From Trichomonas vaginalis G3 (Eukaryota > Parabasalia > Trichomonadida > Trichomonadidae), in the NCBI RefSeq assembly GCF_026262505.1, contig NC_067207.1, positions 29,604,082 to 29,668,081 of the forward strand: 64,000 nt of DNA. The letters run 5' to 3'. Position numbers and translations under genes: made by a program. Shown here piece after piece: positions 56,845 through 64,000 of the stretch. Every line of letters begins with the position of its first letter. Position 1 is the first letter of the stretch. The notes beneath the pieces were generated by a model. It was not told the origin of the DNA and made no database searches. It saw nothing but the letters and a program-made list of their open reading frames with translations.

Positions 56845-59007
56845 TCATCTGGTGCTGGAGTCTTTTATGTCGGCAAACATTTTTCGATATTCTTCTACTA
56901 TGTCAGCCGAATTTTTTTTAGACTCTTGGAAATATTCCATATTCTCCGCATACTCTTGTTGAGGGTCAAGATTTTTCGGCTGTTCCAAATCTTCATCTAG
57001 TTCTGTGAAGTTAGTTTCCAAAGGAGTGACTTGTTCGTTTCCTTCAGGCTCTTCTAGCTGTTGTTGCTGAACTATTTCTTCCATGTCTGGTTGTATCTGA
57101 ACTATTTCTTCCTGTGGAGTTTCTTGTACCTCATCTGCTGGCATTTCATATATTCCGAGACCGTTTTTAACAACTTCCCTTTCTAAGTCATCCGGACTCA
57201 AAAACCTTTCTTCTTTCGTTCCGTCTCTACTTTTTACGCGTTTCATGACGGGAGTTGAATTGTCATTTAGCTCTGACATCAAATATCTCGGAGTAAATTC
57301 AGTCATGTCATTTGGATGATATGCTATTAAATCATATCCCTTAGCGAGCTTGTATTTTCCAGGTTTGAAATTATATCCGATTTGGTGCTGAACCATAAAG
57401 CTAAATAGGTTCGGGTCAGTATTTCCATCCTTGAACTTTCTAATAGCTTCTTTATATCTGTCACTAAAGTCAATACTATCTGGGTAACCATAGTCTTCCT
57501 TAAGCCTTTTTAAGAATTCTTGGTTTCCTTGTTCTCTACTTCTTTTATGTCCTTGCTCTGTTTGTGGTTGTTGTTGTGCAGGGTTTTGAACTGTTGGTTG
57601 TTGTGTTGGTTGTGGAGGTGGTTGTTGTGCTGGTTGTGGAGGTGGTTGTTGTGTTGGTTGTTGTTGCTGTGCTGGTTGTGGAGGTGGTTGTTGTGTTGGT
57701 TTTGGTGCATGCCTGTGTCTGTGTCCATGTGACGATGTAAATGTGTTAGGTAGTCCTGGTGCAGGTGCTTCTCTTGGAGGGTTTGGTGGTATATAAATTC
57801 CAACAGCTGGTATATAAGTTCCACTAGCTGGTATATAAGTTCCACCAGCTGGCACATATGTTCCATCTGCAGCGTAATGTCCTACCTGACTTTTCGTTTT
57901 TAAGAAAGCATTTACTAGGTCTGTTTTGGTCTGTTGTAACTCTTTTTCTTGACTTTTCACAACAGTTGCTCTAACGGCGTCATAGGCACTTTGAACTGCC
58001 TGTCTCGTTGCTGCATCTGTTATTTTCGTCATATTTTGTGCTACTTCTTTTAACTCTTTGTCGAAACCTTCAGACTTCAGTTTCTTTCCAGATGAGAAGT
58101 CGTTCACTAGTTTCACCTTACTATGAAGAGCTTCGAATGCGTTCTTAAAGTCAGCATTCGTTAAAGCTTCATTTGAACTATCTTCATCCGCTTGTATTTT
58201 TGTCCTTATTGACCCTATGAGTTGGGCTGCTTTAGCGTTGGCTTGGGCATCTAACCAGTCATTGTTAGCTTTTATATATTCTGCGCTTTTCATTGCCTTT
58301 TGCATGGCTGCGTCGTTATTTTTACTTTCTTGTGCTAAGTTTTCATACTGTACGGTTTGGTTTTGCAACTGTAAAAGTTTTTCTGCCTTTACATTTGCTT
58401 CAACTTCTTTTTTATACTCATCGCTATCCATATATGTCTTCAGGGCTTTTTGTTTTATCTCTTCATCTTTCAGTACTTTATATTGAGTAGTATGGTTTTT
58501 CAAATTTATGACATCTTGTTCCATTTTTGCTACTTCTGCTGCTTTTTCTGACACTTTTTTCGCATATTCCTCTGTGCTTAGTTCTTTCAGTTGTTCTTCT
58601 TTCTTCTTTTTCTCTACGTTTAACTCATTGAGTTTCTTTGTGTGTCTGTCATATTCTAGTTTCTTTTCGTTTTCACTTATTTGCTTCTGTATATCTATGT
58701 TTGACTTTTTGACATCTGTTATTTGATTTTTGAGTGAACTCAAATTCATTTGACTTTGAGGGTTATATGCTGTTCCGTCTGCAGCTCCACCATAGCCTGC
58801 CATTTTCGCTAAAAGTGCCGCTCTTAAACCTCCACTCTGTGCACCAACAACTCGGTTTAAAAGCATAGGATTGCTTGACATTTGTTGCAACATAGTGGGG
58901 TCATTCAGCATTTGTTGTTGCAACTGTTGTTGTGGTGTCAGTTTTACTATTGGATGTTTCAATGCTCTCTTCCTCTTACGTATATTCTTACGTAGCTTAC
59001 GTGGCAT
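56845..59007 (-). CDS. Basic coiled-coil, Pro/Gln-rich virion-type protein, 720 residues (element C)
   Basis: Whole. Strongly basic N-terminus (PRKLRKNIRKRKRALKHP), Gln/Met-rich stretch to residue 60, long coiled coil (about 90-370), four 7-residue GTYxPAx units (about 395-425), a His-rich HGHRHRHAP block, a PTQQPPPQPAQ low-complexity region (about 445-500), then a folded-looking C-terminal part (GYPDSIDFSDRYKEAIRKFK) and an acidic tail. The basic head suggests DNA binding in the particle (inference). Late or unknown promoter; the gene starts just inside the right terminal repeat. Confidence 0.65.
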   Translation of the reverse strand: MPRKLRKNIRKRKRALKHPIVKLTPQQQLQQQMLNDPTMLQQMSSNPMLLNRVVGAQSGGLRAALLAKMAGYGGAADGTAYNPQSQMNLSSLKNQITDVKKSNIDIQKQISENEKKLEYDRHTKKLNELNVEKKKKEEQLKELSTEEYAKKVSEKAAEVAKMEQDVINLKNHTTQYKVLKDEEIKQKALKTYMDSDEYKKEVEANVKAEKLLQLQNQTVQYENLAQESKNNDAAMQKAMKSAEYIKANNDWLDAQANAKAAQLIGSIRTKIQADEDSSNEALTNADFKNAFEALHSKVKLVNDFSSGKKLKSEGFDKELKEVAQNMTKITDAATRQAVQSAYDAVRATVVKSQEKELQQTKTDLVNAFLKTKSQVGHYAADGTYVPAGGTYIPASGTYIPAVGIYIPPNPPREAPAPGLPNTFTSSHGHRHRHAPKPTQQPPPQPAQQQQPTQQPPPQPAQQPPPQPTQQPTVQNPAQQQPQTEQGHKRSREQGNQEFLKRLKEDYGYPDSIDFSDRYKEAIRKFKDGNTDPNLFSFMVQHQIGYNFKPGKYKLAKGYDLIAYHPNDMTEFTPRYLMSELNDNSTPVMKRVKSRDGTKEERFLSPDDLEREVVKNGLGIYEMPADEVQETPQEEIVQIQPDMEEIVQQQQLEEPEGNEQVTPLETNFTELDEDLEQPKNLDPQQEYAENMEYFQESKKNSADIVEEYRKMFADIKDSSTR

Positions 59008-59027
59008 TTTAAGTGAAGTTAAAAAGC

Positions 59028-59974
59028 GGTTTTTGACAGATGTTTTGTTGTGACTTCTTCGTAAAGACTTTGTTAAGACTTCTTCATCGTAAATGAGTGT
59101 AAATGACCCAAAAATATATTTTATGTTAGAATGTTAGATCTAACATGTTTTCTAACATGTTTTCTAACATGGTCTAAAACATACAAAACTCATGAAATTT
59201 CATACGGAATTCAGCAAAAATATATTTTATGTTAGAATGTTAGATCTAACATGTTTTCTAACATGTTTTCTAACCTCATGAATTTTCATGAACTTTCTTT
59301 ACAAAGTCTTTACGATGAAGAACTTTACAAAGTCTCAACAAAACATTGACAAGAAAGTTCATGAGAAAGACTTTACAAAGTCTTTACGATGAAGAACTTT
59401 ACGATGAAATCATGAGTTTTCTACGATGTTAGAAAACATGTTAGAAAACGTGTTAGATCTAACATTCTAACATAAACATTATTTTTGTCTGATTTTACGA
59501 TGAAGAAGTCTTGACAAAACATTTACGATGAAGAAGTCTTGACAAAACATTTATGAAGAAATCTCAACAAAGTCTTTATGAAGAAGTCTTGACAAAACAT
59601 TTACGAAGAAATTCATGAGTTTTCTACGATGTTAGAAAACATGTTAGAAAACGTGTTAGATCTAACATTCTAACATAAACATTATTTTTGTCTGATTTTA
59701 CGAAGAAGTCTTGACAAAACATTTACGAAGAAGAAGTCTTGACAAAACATTTACGAAGAAGAAGTCTTGACAAAGTCTTTACGAAGAAGTCTTGACAAAA
59801 CATTTACGAAGAAGTCTTGACAAAGTCTTTACGAAGAAGTCTTGACAAAACATTTACGATGAAGAAGTCTTGACAAAACATTTACGAAGAAGTCTTGACA
59901 AAACATTTACGAAGAAGTCTTGACAAAACATCCTCAGGGCTAGAAGGCACGAAGTGCCTGGGAGCCCCACTACC
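59028..59974 (-). repeat. Right inverted terminal repeat of element C
   Basis: Inverted copy of 36611-37584 with few differences: four TGTTAG-flavour modules (59124-59171, 59230-59277, 59428-59474, 59630-59678), 25-bp iterons (59700-59930) and the terminal hairpin ending in CCCCACTACC, followed by a T-tract. Confidence 0.9.

Positions 59975-60000
<26 letters not shown>

Positions 60001-60006
<6 letters not shown>
60001..60006. repeat. Target site duplication, right of element C
   Basis: TACTTT, matching 36571-36576. Confidence 0.65.
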
Positions 60007-60008
<2 letters not shown>

Positions 60009-60300
60009 TTATATAATACCTGAGTTCATAACTGAAAACTCTTAATTAGAGTACAATATTCAACTTAATCATAACAAGATTTGTTGAATTTCAAATTTGA
60101 TTTATATCTTCCATCACTTAAAACTCTCACAGCTTACAATATAAGCTAAAAAGTATATTTTCATAGTAATAAAATTAATTATTAAATTTTTTACTTTTTC
60201 CTTTCCAAAACTAGAAAAAAAGGAAGGGAAAAGGGAAAAAGAAGAAAGAAAAGAGAAAAAGAAAAAAAAAGAAGAGAAAAGAAGAAAAAATAATAATGAG
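60007..60300. other. AT-rich host DNA with purine tract
   Basis: No gene seen. About 60210-60300 is a long purine-only tract (GAAAAAGAAAAAAAAAGAAG type). Confidence 0.5.
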
Positions 60301-60319
60301 CATATTATATAATTGTGGT

Positions 60320-60480
60320 CATAGGCCGAGTGGCGTGGAAAGGATGTCGCCCTTCGGGCTCCACCCTTTCCACGCCACGAGGCCCGATTTTTGGCCACTT
60401 TTTTGATTTTGGCCGCCTGCCAGGAGCTGGCACGCGGCCCGCAAAATTGTGCCAGTTTGTACAACCCTATAAATTTTGTA
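60320..60480 (-). repeat. GC-rich hairpin repeat ending in AGGGTTGTACAAACTGGCAC
   Basis: A GC-rich island. A 14-bp perfect stem GTGGCGTGGAAAGG/CCTTTCCACGCCAC (60330-60378) encloses a smaller GCCC-TTC-GGGC hairpin; a second hairpin CTGCCAGGAGCTGGCA follows at about 60416-60434. The end at 60450-60478 is the inverted form of the repeat end at 33770. It lies downstream of the next host gene. Confidence 0.7.
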
Positions 60481-60650
60481 GTTTACGTGTATCTACTTTC
60501 AAATAAATAAGTATATAACAAAGTTGCGAGAATGTTCTTGTTAACTTTTGGTAAAATTAACAGAATAAAGAGATACACATTTTTGGAAAAGATAATATAT
60601 ATAAAACGAAAATATATATTTACAATAATACAAGATAAAAATAATAAAAA

Positions 60651-61525
60651 TTAAAATACCGGGATAACATGAACAGAACCATCAGTTGTGATTGCAATCA
60701 GAGACCTTGTACCCCACTGTTCAATATATAGTGAATCTCCAATTTTATCGCAAATCTTCGTCATCTTTTCAGGGAAAGGAGCTTCAAACAAAAACATTTC
60801 TTGATTCGAATTCGTGAAAATGATGTGGTCGAATCCGTACCTGTCATTGAAGGAGCAAACGAATGTTGGTAATCTGTTTATTGGGTATTCAGCCACTTTA
60901 ACTCCATTGCAAGTATAAACAACGATCTTTGCGGCCAAGTTTGTATCATCCAAACCTTCGCAAAAAGCAACAATGAATCCCCAATTTTTAGTAATTACCA
61001 AATTTGTGCAAACAAAAGATTCCAAATTCAAAATCTGTGTCACGTGTTTTGATAAAATAGACACTAAATAGATTTCTCCTTCTCTTGTTCCTACAGCGAC
61101 CATCTGGAAAATTGCAGAAACAGCTAAAGCTTCGATTGTTCCAGCGTTTAGTTGTATCGAGAAAATCATTGATTCGCTGTGTTTGTAGATGGAAATTGTT
61201 GAATCTGTTTGTGCAAAAGCCATGTAATTACTAGAGAAATCATAAGCAGTGATATTCGAATGGAAAACAACTTCTCTTTCTGATTCGCTTTCCAAAGAAA
61301 TCAACTGCACTTTGTCTTTCTTTGTACCAATCATCATGATCTTTAAACTCGTGATTGGAATCAAAACATTGAGTCCTTCTGCGGCATTCGACATCGTCAA
61401 AGGAATTTGGAATTGTTTTTCATTGATAAGTCTCGTTGTCGATTTCTCTGGATTGAATCTCAACGTTCTAATGAAACTGTTCTTGTCTAATGTCAATACA
61501 GTGATGATGATGAAGAAAGTGAATC
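60651..61525 (-). pseudogene. Host beta-propeller (WD40-like) protein fragment, possibly BEACH family
   Basis: An open stretch of about 290 residues without an acceptable start codon; the first in-frame ATG (MSNAAEGLNV) lies 35 residues inside. It shows repeated beta-blade patterns (ITAYDFSSNYMAFAQTDSTI, AISAIF..MVAVGTREGEIYLV, RSLIAITTDGSVHVIPVF) as in the C-terminal propeller of BEACH proteins; the family assignment is tentative. An in-frame stop lies just upstream and the A-tract of element D begins 80 bp further on, so the 5' part has been lost or displaced by the insertion of D. Normal stop, then a GC-rich repeat 170 bp downstream. Confidence 0.5.
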
Positions 61526-61602
61526 ATCATCAACAACTTGGTAAGATTTTAAAAATCAAATTTTCGATTTTATTACCAAATGAGAGAATTATATTTTTAA
61601 CA

Positions 61603-61636
<34 letters not shown>

Positions 61637-61638
<2 letters not shown>

Positions 61639-61982
61639 TAGTGGGGCTTCCAGGCACTTCGTGCCTTCTAGCCCTGAAGATGTTTAGTATAAATGAAGTT
61701 TTTATTCGGAAAATTGTTAGTCTTCTGGGTCGAAAACATTATATAATGTGTCGCTTTTCACAAATTATATATGTTTTCATGTTTTGTCAAACATGAACGT
61801 AAATGTTTTGTCAAGACTTCTTCATCGTAATGAGCGTAAATGACCCAAAAATATAATTTAGGTGAAGAGGTGAGATGTCACCCGTTTTCTCACCTGTTTT
61901 CTCACCTCTTGAATTTTCATGATTTCTTCGTAAATGTTTTGTCGAAACTTCTTCATCGTAAATGTTTTTTACTTCACTTAAA
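61637..61982. repeat. Left terminal region of element D
   Basis: Terminal hairpin, the ATTATATAATG stretch shared with A and B right ends, one palindromic module of GGTGAG flavour at 61861-61908 and iterons up to the coiled-coil gene. No gene. Confidence 0.8.
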
Positions 61983-64000
61983 ATGCCACGTAAGCTACGT
62001 AAGAATATACGTAAGAGGAAGAGAGCATTGAAACATCCAATAGTAAAACTGACACCACAACAACAGTTGCAACAACAAATGCTGAATGACCCCACTATGT
62101 TGCAACAAATGTCAAGCAATCCTATGCTTTTAAACCGAGTTTTTGGTGCACAGAGTGGAGGTTTAAGAGCGGCACTTTTAGCGAAAATGGCAGGCTATGG
62201 TGGAGCTGCAGACGGAACAGCCTATAACCCTCAAAGTCAAATGAATTTGAGTTCACTCAAAAATCAAATAACAGATGTCAAAAAGTCAAACATAGACATA
62301 CAGAAGCAAATAAGTGAAAACGAAAAGAAACTAGAATATGACAGACACACAAAGAAACTCAATGAGTTAAACGTAGAGAAAAAGAAGAAAGAAGAACAAC
62401 TGAAAGAACTAAGTACAGAGGAATATGCGAAAAAAGTGTCAGAAAAAGCAGCAGAAGTAGCAAAAATGGAACAAGATGTCATAAATTTGAAAAACCATAC
62501 TACTCAATATAAAGTACTGAAAGATGAAGAGATAAAACAAAAAGCCCTGAAGACATATATGGAAAGCGATGAGTATAAAAAAGAAGTTGAAGCAAATGTA
62601 AAGGCAGAAAAACTTTTACAGTTGCAAAACCAAACCGTACAGTATGAAAACTTAGCACAAGAAAGTAAAAATAACGACGCAGCCATGCAAAAGGCAATGA
62701 AAAGCGCAGAATATATAAAAGCTAATAATGACTGGTTAGATGCCCAAGCCAACGCTAAAGCAGCCCAGCTTATAGGGTCAATAAGGACAAAAATACAAGC
62801 GGATGAAGACAGTTCAAATGAAGCTTTAACAAATGCTGACTTTAAGAACGCCTTCGAAGCTCTTCATAGTAAGGTGAAACTAGTGAACGACTTCTCATCT
62901 GGAAAGAAACTGAAGTCTGAAGGTTTCGACAAAGAGTTAAGAGAAGTAGCACAAAATATGACGAAAATAACAGATGCAGCAACGAGACAGGCAGTTCAAA
63001 GTGCCTATGACGCCGTTAGAGCAACTGTTGTGGAAAGTCAAGAAAAAGAGTTACAACAGACCAAAACAGACCTAGTAAATGCTTTCTTAAGAACGAAAAG
63101 TCAGGTAGGACATTACGCTGCAGATGGAACATATGTGCCAGCTGGTGGAACTTATATACCACCAAACCCTCCAAGAGAAGCACCTGCACCAGGACTACCT
63201 AGAACATTTACATCGTCACATGGACATAGACACAGGCATGCACCAAAACCAACACAACAACCAACACAACAACCACCTCCACAACCAGCACAGCAACCAA
63301 CAGTTCAAAACCCTGCACAACCAGCACAGCAACCAACAGTTCAAAACCCTGCACAACAACAACCACAAACAGAGCAAGGACATAAAAGAAGTAGAGAACA
63401 AGGAAACCAAGAATTCTTAAAAATGCTTAAGGAAGATTATGGTTACCCAGATACTCTTGACTTTAGTGACAGATATAAAGAAGCTATTAGAAAGTTCAAG
63501 GATGGAAATACTGACCCGAACCTATTTAGCTTTATGACTCAGCACCAAATGGGATATAATTTCAAACCTGGAAAATACAAGCTCGCTAAGAGATATGATT
63601 TAATAGCATATCATCCAAATGACATGAACGAATTTACTCCGAGATATTTGATGTCAGAGCTAAATGACAATTCAACTTTCGTCATGAAACGCGTAAAAAA
63701 TAGAGACGGAACGAAAGAACAAAGGCTTATGAATGCGGATGACGTAGATAGGGAAATTGTTGAAAACGGTCTCGGAATATATGAAATGCCAGCAGATGAG
63801 GTACAAGAAACTCAACAGGAAGAAGTTCAGATACAACCAGACATGGAAGAAATAGTTCAGCAACAACAGCTAGAAGAGCCTGAAGGAAACGAACAAGTCC
63901 CTCCTTTGGAAACTAACTTCACAGAACTAGATGAAGATTTGGAACAGCCGAAAAATCTTGACCTTCAACAAGAGTATGCGGAGAATATGGAATCTTTCCA
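61983..64000 (+). CDS. Basic coiled-coil, Pro/Gln-rich virion-type protein (element D, cut by window edge)
   Basis: Open from the ATG at 61983 to the end of the window (672 codons seen), so it looks whole as far as visible. Same layout as 56845-59007 in C, with two 7-residue GTYxPxx units rather than four and a differently arranged Pro/Gln region (63240-63370). The part after residue 500 (LDFSDRYKEAIRKFKDGNTD) is conserved with more substitutions than the coiled coil. The longest of the three copies still open here. Confidence 0.7.
   Translation, partial: MPRKLRKNIRKRKRALKHPIVKLTPQQQLQQQMLNDPTMLQQMSSNPMLLNRVFGAQSGGLRAALLAKMAGYGGAADGTAYNPQSQMNLSSLKNQITDVKKSNIDIQKQISENEKKLEYDRHTKKLNELNVEKKKKEEQLKELSTEEYAKKVSEKAAEVAKMEQDVINLKNHTTQYKVLKDEEIKQKALKTYMESDEYKKEVEANVKAEKLLQLQNQTVQYENLAQESKNNDAAMQKAMKSAEYIKANNDWLDAQANAKAAQLIGSIRTKIQADEDSSNEALTNADFKNAFEALHSKVKLVNDFSSGKKLKSEGFDKELREVAQNMTKITDAATRQAVQSAYDAVRATVVESQEKELQQTKTDLVNAFLRTKSQVGHYAADGTYVPAGGTYIPPNPPREAPAPGLPRTFTSSHGHRHRHAPKPTQQPTQQPPPQPAQQPTVQNPAQPAQQPTVQNPAQQQPQTEQGHKRSREQGNQEFLKMLKEDYGYPDTLDFSDRYKEAIRKFKDGNTDPNLFSFMTQHQMGYNFKPGKYKLAKRYDLIAYHPNDMNEFTPRYLMSELNDNSTFVMKRVKNRDGTKEQRLMNADDVDREIVENGLGIYEMPADEVQETQQEEVQIQPDMEEIVQQQQLEEPEGNEQVPPLETNFTELDEDLEQPKNLDLQQEYAENMESF

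Larger units (their letters stand above)
36577..60000. mobile_element. Element C, complete Polinton-like (Tlr-type) virus-like element
   Basis: A 23.4-kb element in opposite orientation to B, with inverted terminal repeats of about 0.95 kb that differ at only a few positions, so it is young. Order from left: Dam methylase, small structural genes, fibre with its paired gene, integrase, MGLFGAL gene, small genes, HNH, 286-residue gene, KilA-N cluster, ATPase, HNH in the helicase place, penton-like gene, capsid gene, a long broken gene and the coiled-coil protein. Many genes look whole; about five are broken. It has no helicase or polymerase of its own. Confidence 0.92.
61606..64000. mobile_element. 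Element D, Polinton-like element, left part only
   Basis: Starts with an A-tract, then GGTAGTGGGGCTTCCAGGCA at 61637. The left 320 bp match the right end of A. The coiled-coil gene follows at once and runs past the window edge. What can be seen looks whole. Confidence 0.88.

Noticed and set aside
60114-60464. 116-residue minus-strand frame with Phe/Ser-rich end
   Set aside because: It crosses the GC-rich hairpin repeat and the purine tract; composition is explained by these repeats.

Overview
The window looks like a piece of the genome of a trichomonad protist, most probably Trichomonas vaginalis. It is AT-rich, its genes have no visible introns, start codons sit almost directly on AT-rich promoter motifs, there is an ankyrin-repeat pseudogene of the kind common in that parasite, and most of the DNA belongs to large virus-like DNA transposons. 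The species is inferred; there is no rRNA or marker gene here to prove it.

About 85 percent of the window is four related elements, A to D, of one Polinton/Maverick-like family. A (1-6691, right part only), B (7891-30727, complete end to end), C (36577-60000, complete end to end, opposite orientation) and D (61606-64000, left part only). Each end has a poly-A/T tract and then a conserved inverted terminal sequence with a GC-rich hairpin. B and C are flanked by 6-bp target duplications (ATTTAA, TACTTT). The shared gene set is: D12-class adenine methyltransferase, two small MG-starting membrane-active proteins, a phage-like tail fibre with collar domain, a paired virion-type protein, a retroviral-type (rve) integrase, three KilA-N regulators, an A32/FtsK-like packaging ATPase, penton-like and major capsid candidates and a long coiled-coil basic protein. 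B also carries a D5-like superfamily 3 helicase; C carries an HNH endonuclease gene in that position. No protein-primed DNA polymerase B is visible, which sets these elements apart from classical Mavericks and makes them resemble the Tlr/Polinton-like-virus type. All four are treated as fossils: the left half of B and most of C look fairly fresh, the right half of B and A are broken in most genes.

The intergenic DNA of the elements is built from a small set of modules: a 47-bp palindromic module centred on AGATCT, 25-bp iterons, 10-bp TGAATTTTCA units and minisatellites. The palindromic module comes in three sequence flavours, each nearly uniform within one element. GATC is almost absent from element genes but lies at the centre of nearly every module in B and C, while the elements encode a Dam-type methyltransferase. 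This combination is the most unusual signal in the window.

Host DNA survives in four islands: 6692-7884 (ankyrin pseudogene next to A), 30734-36570 (a tight array of five hairpins, a probable GT61 glycosyltransferase gene and a 1.75-kb satellite of 32-bp units), and 60007-61605 (a 5'-truncated beta-propeller gene next to D and a GC-rich hairpin repeat). The layout suggests repeated insertion of one element family into a gene-poor, repeat-rich region.
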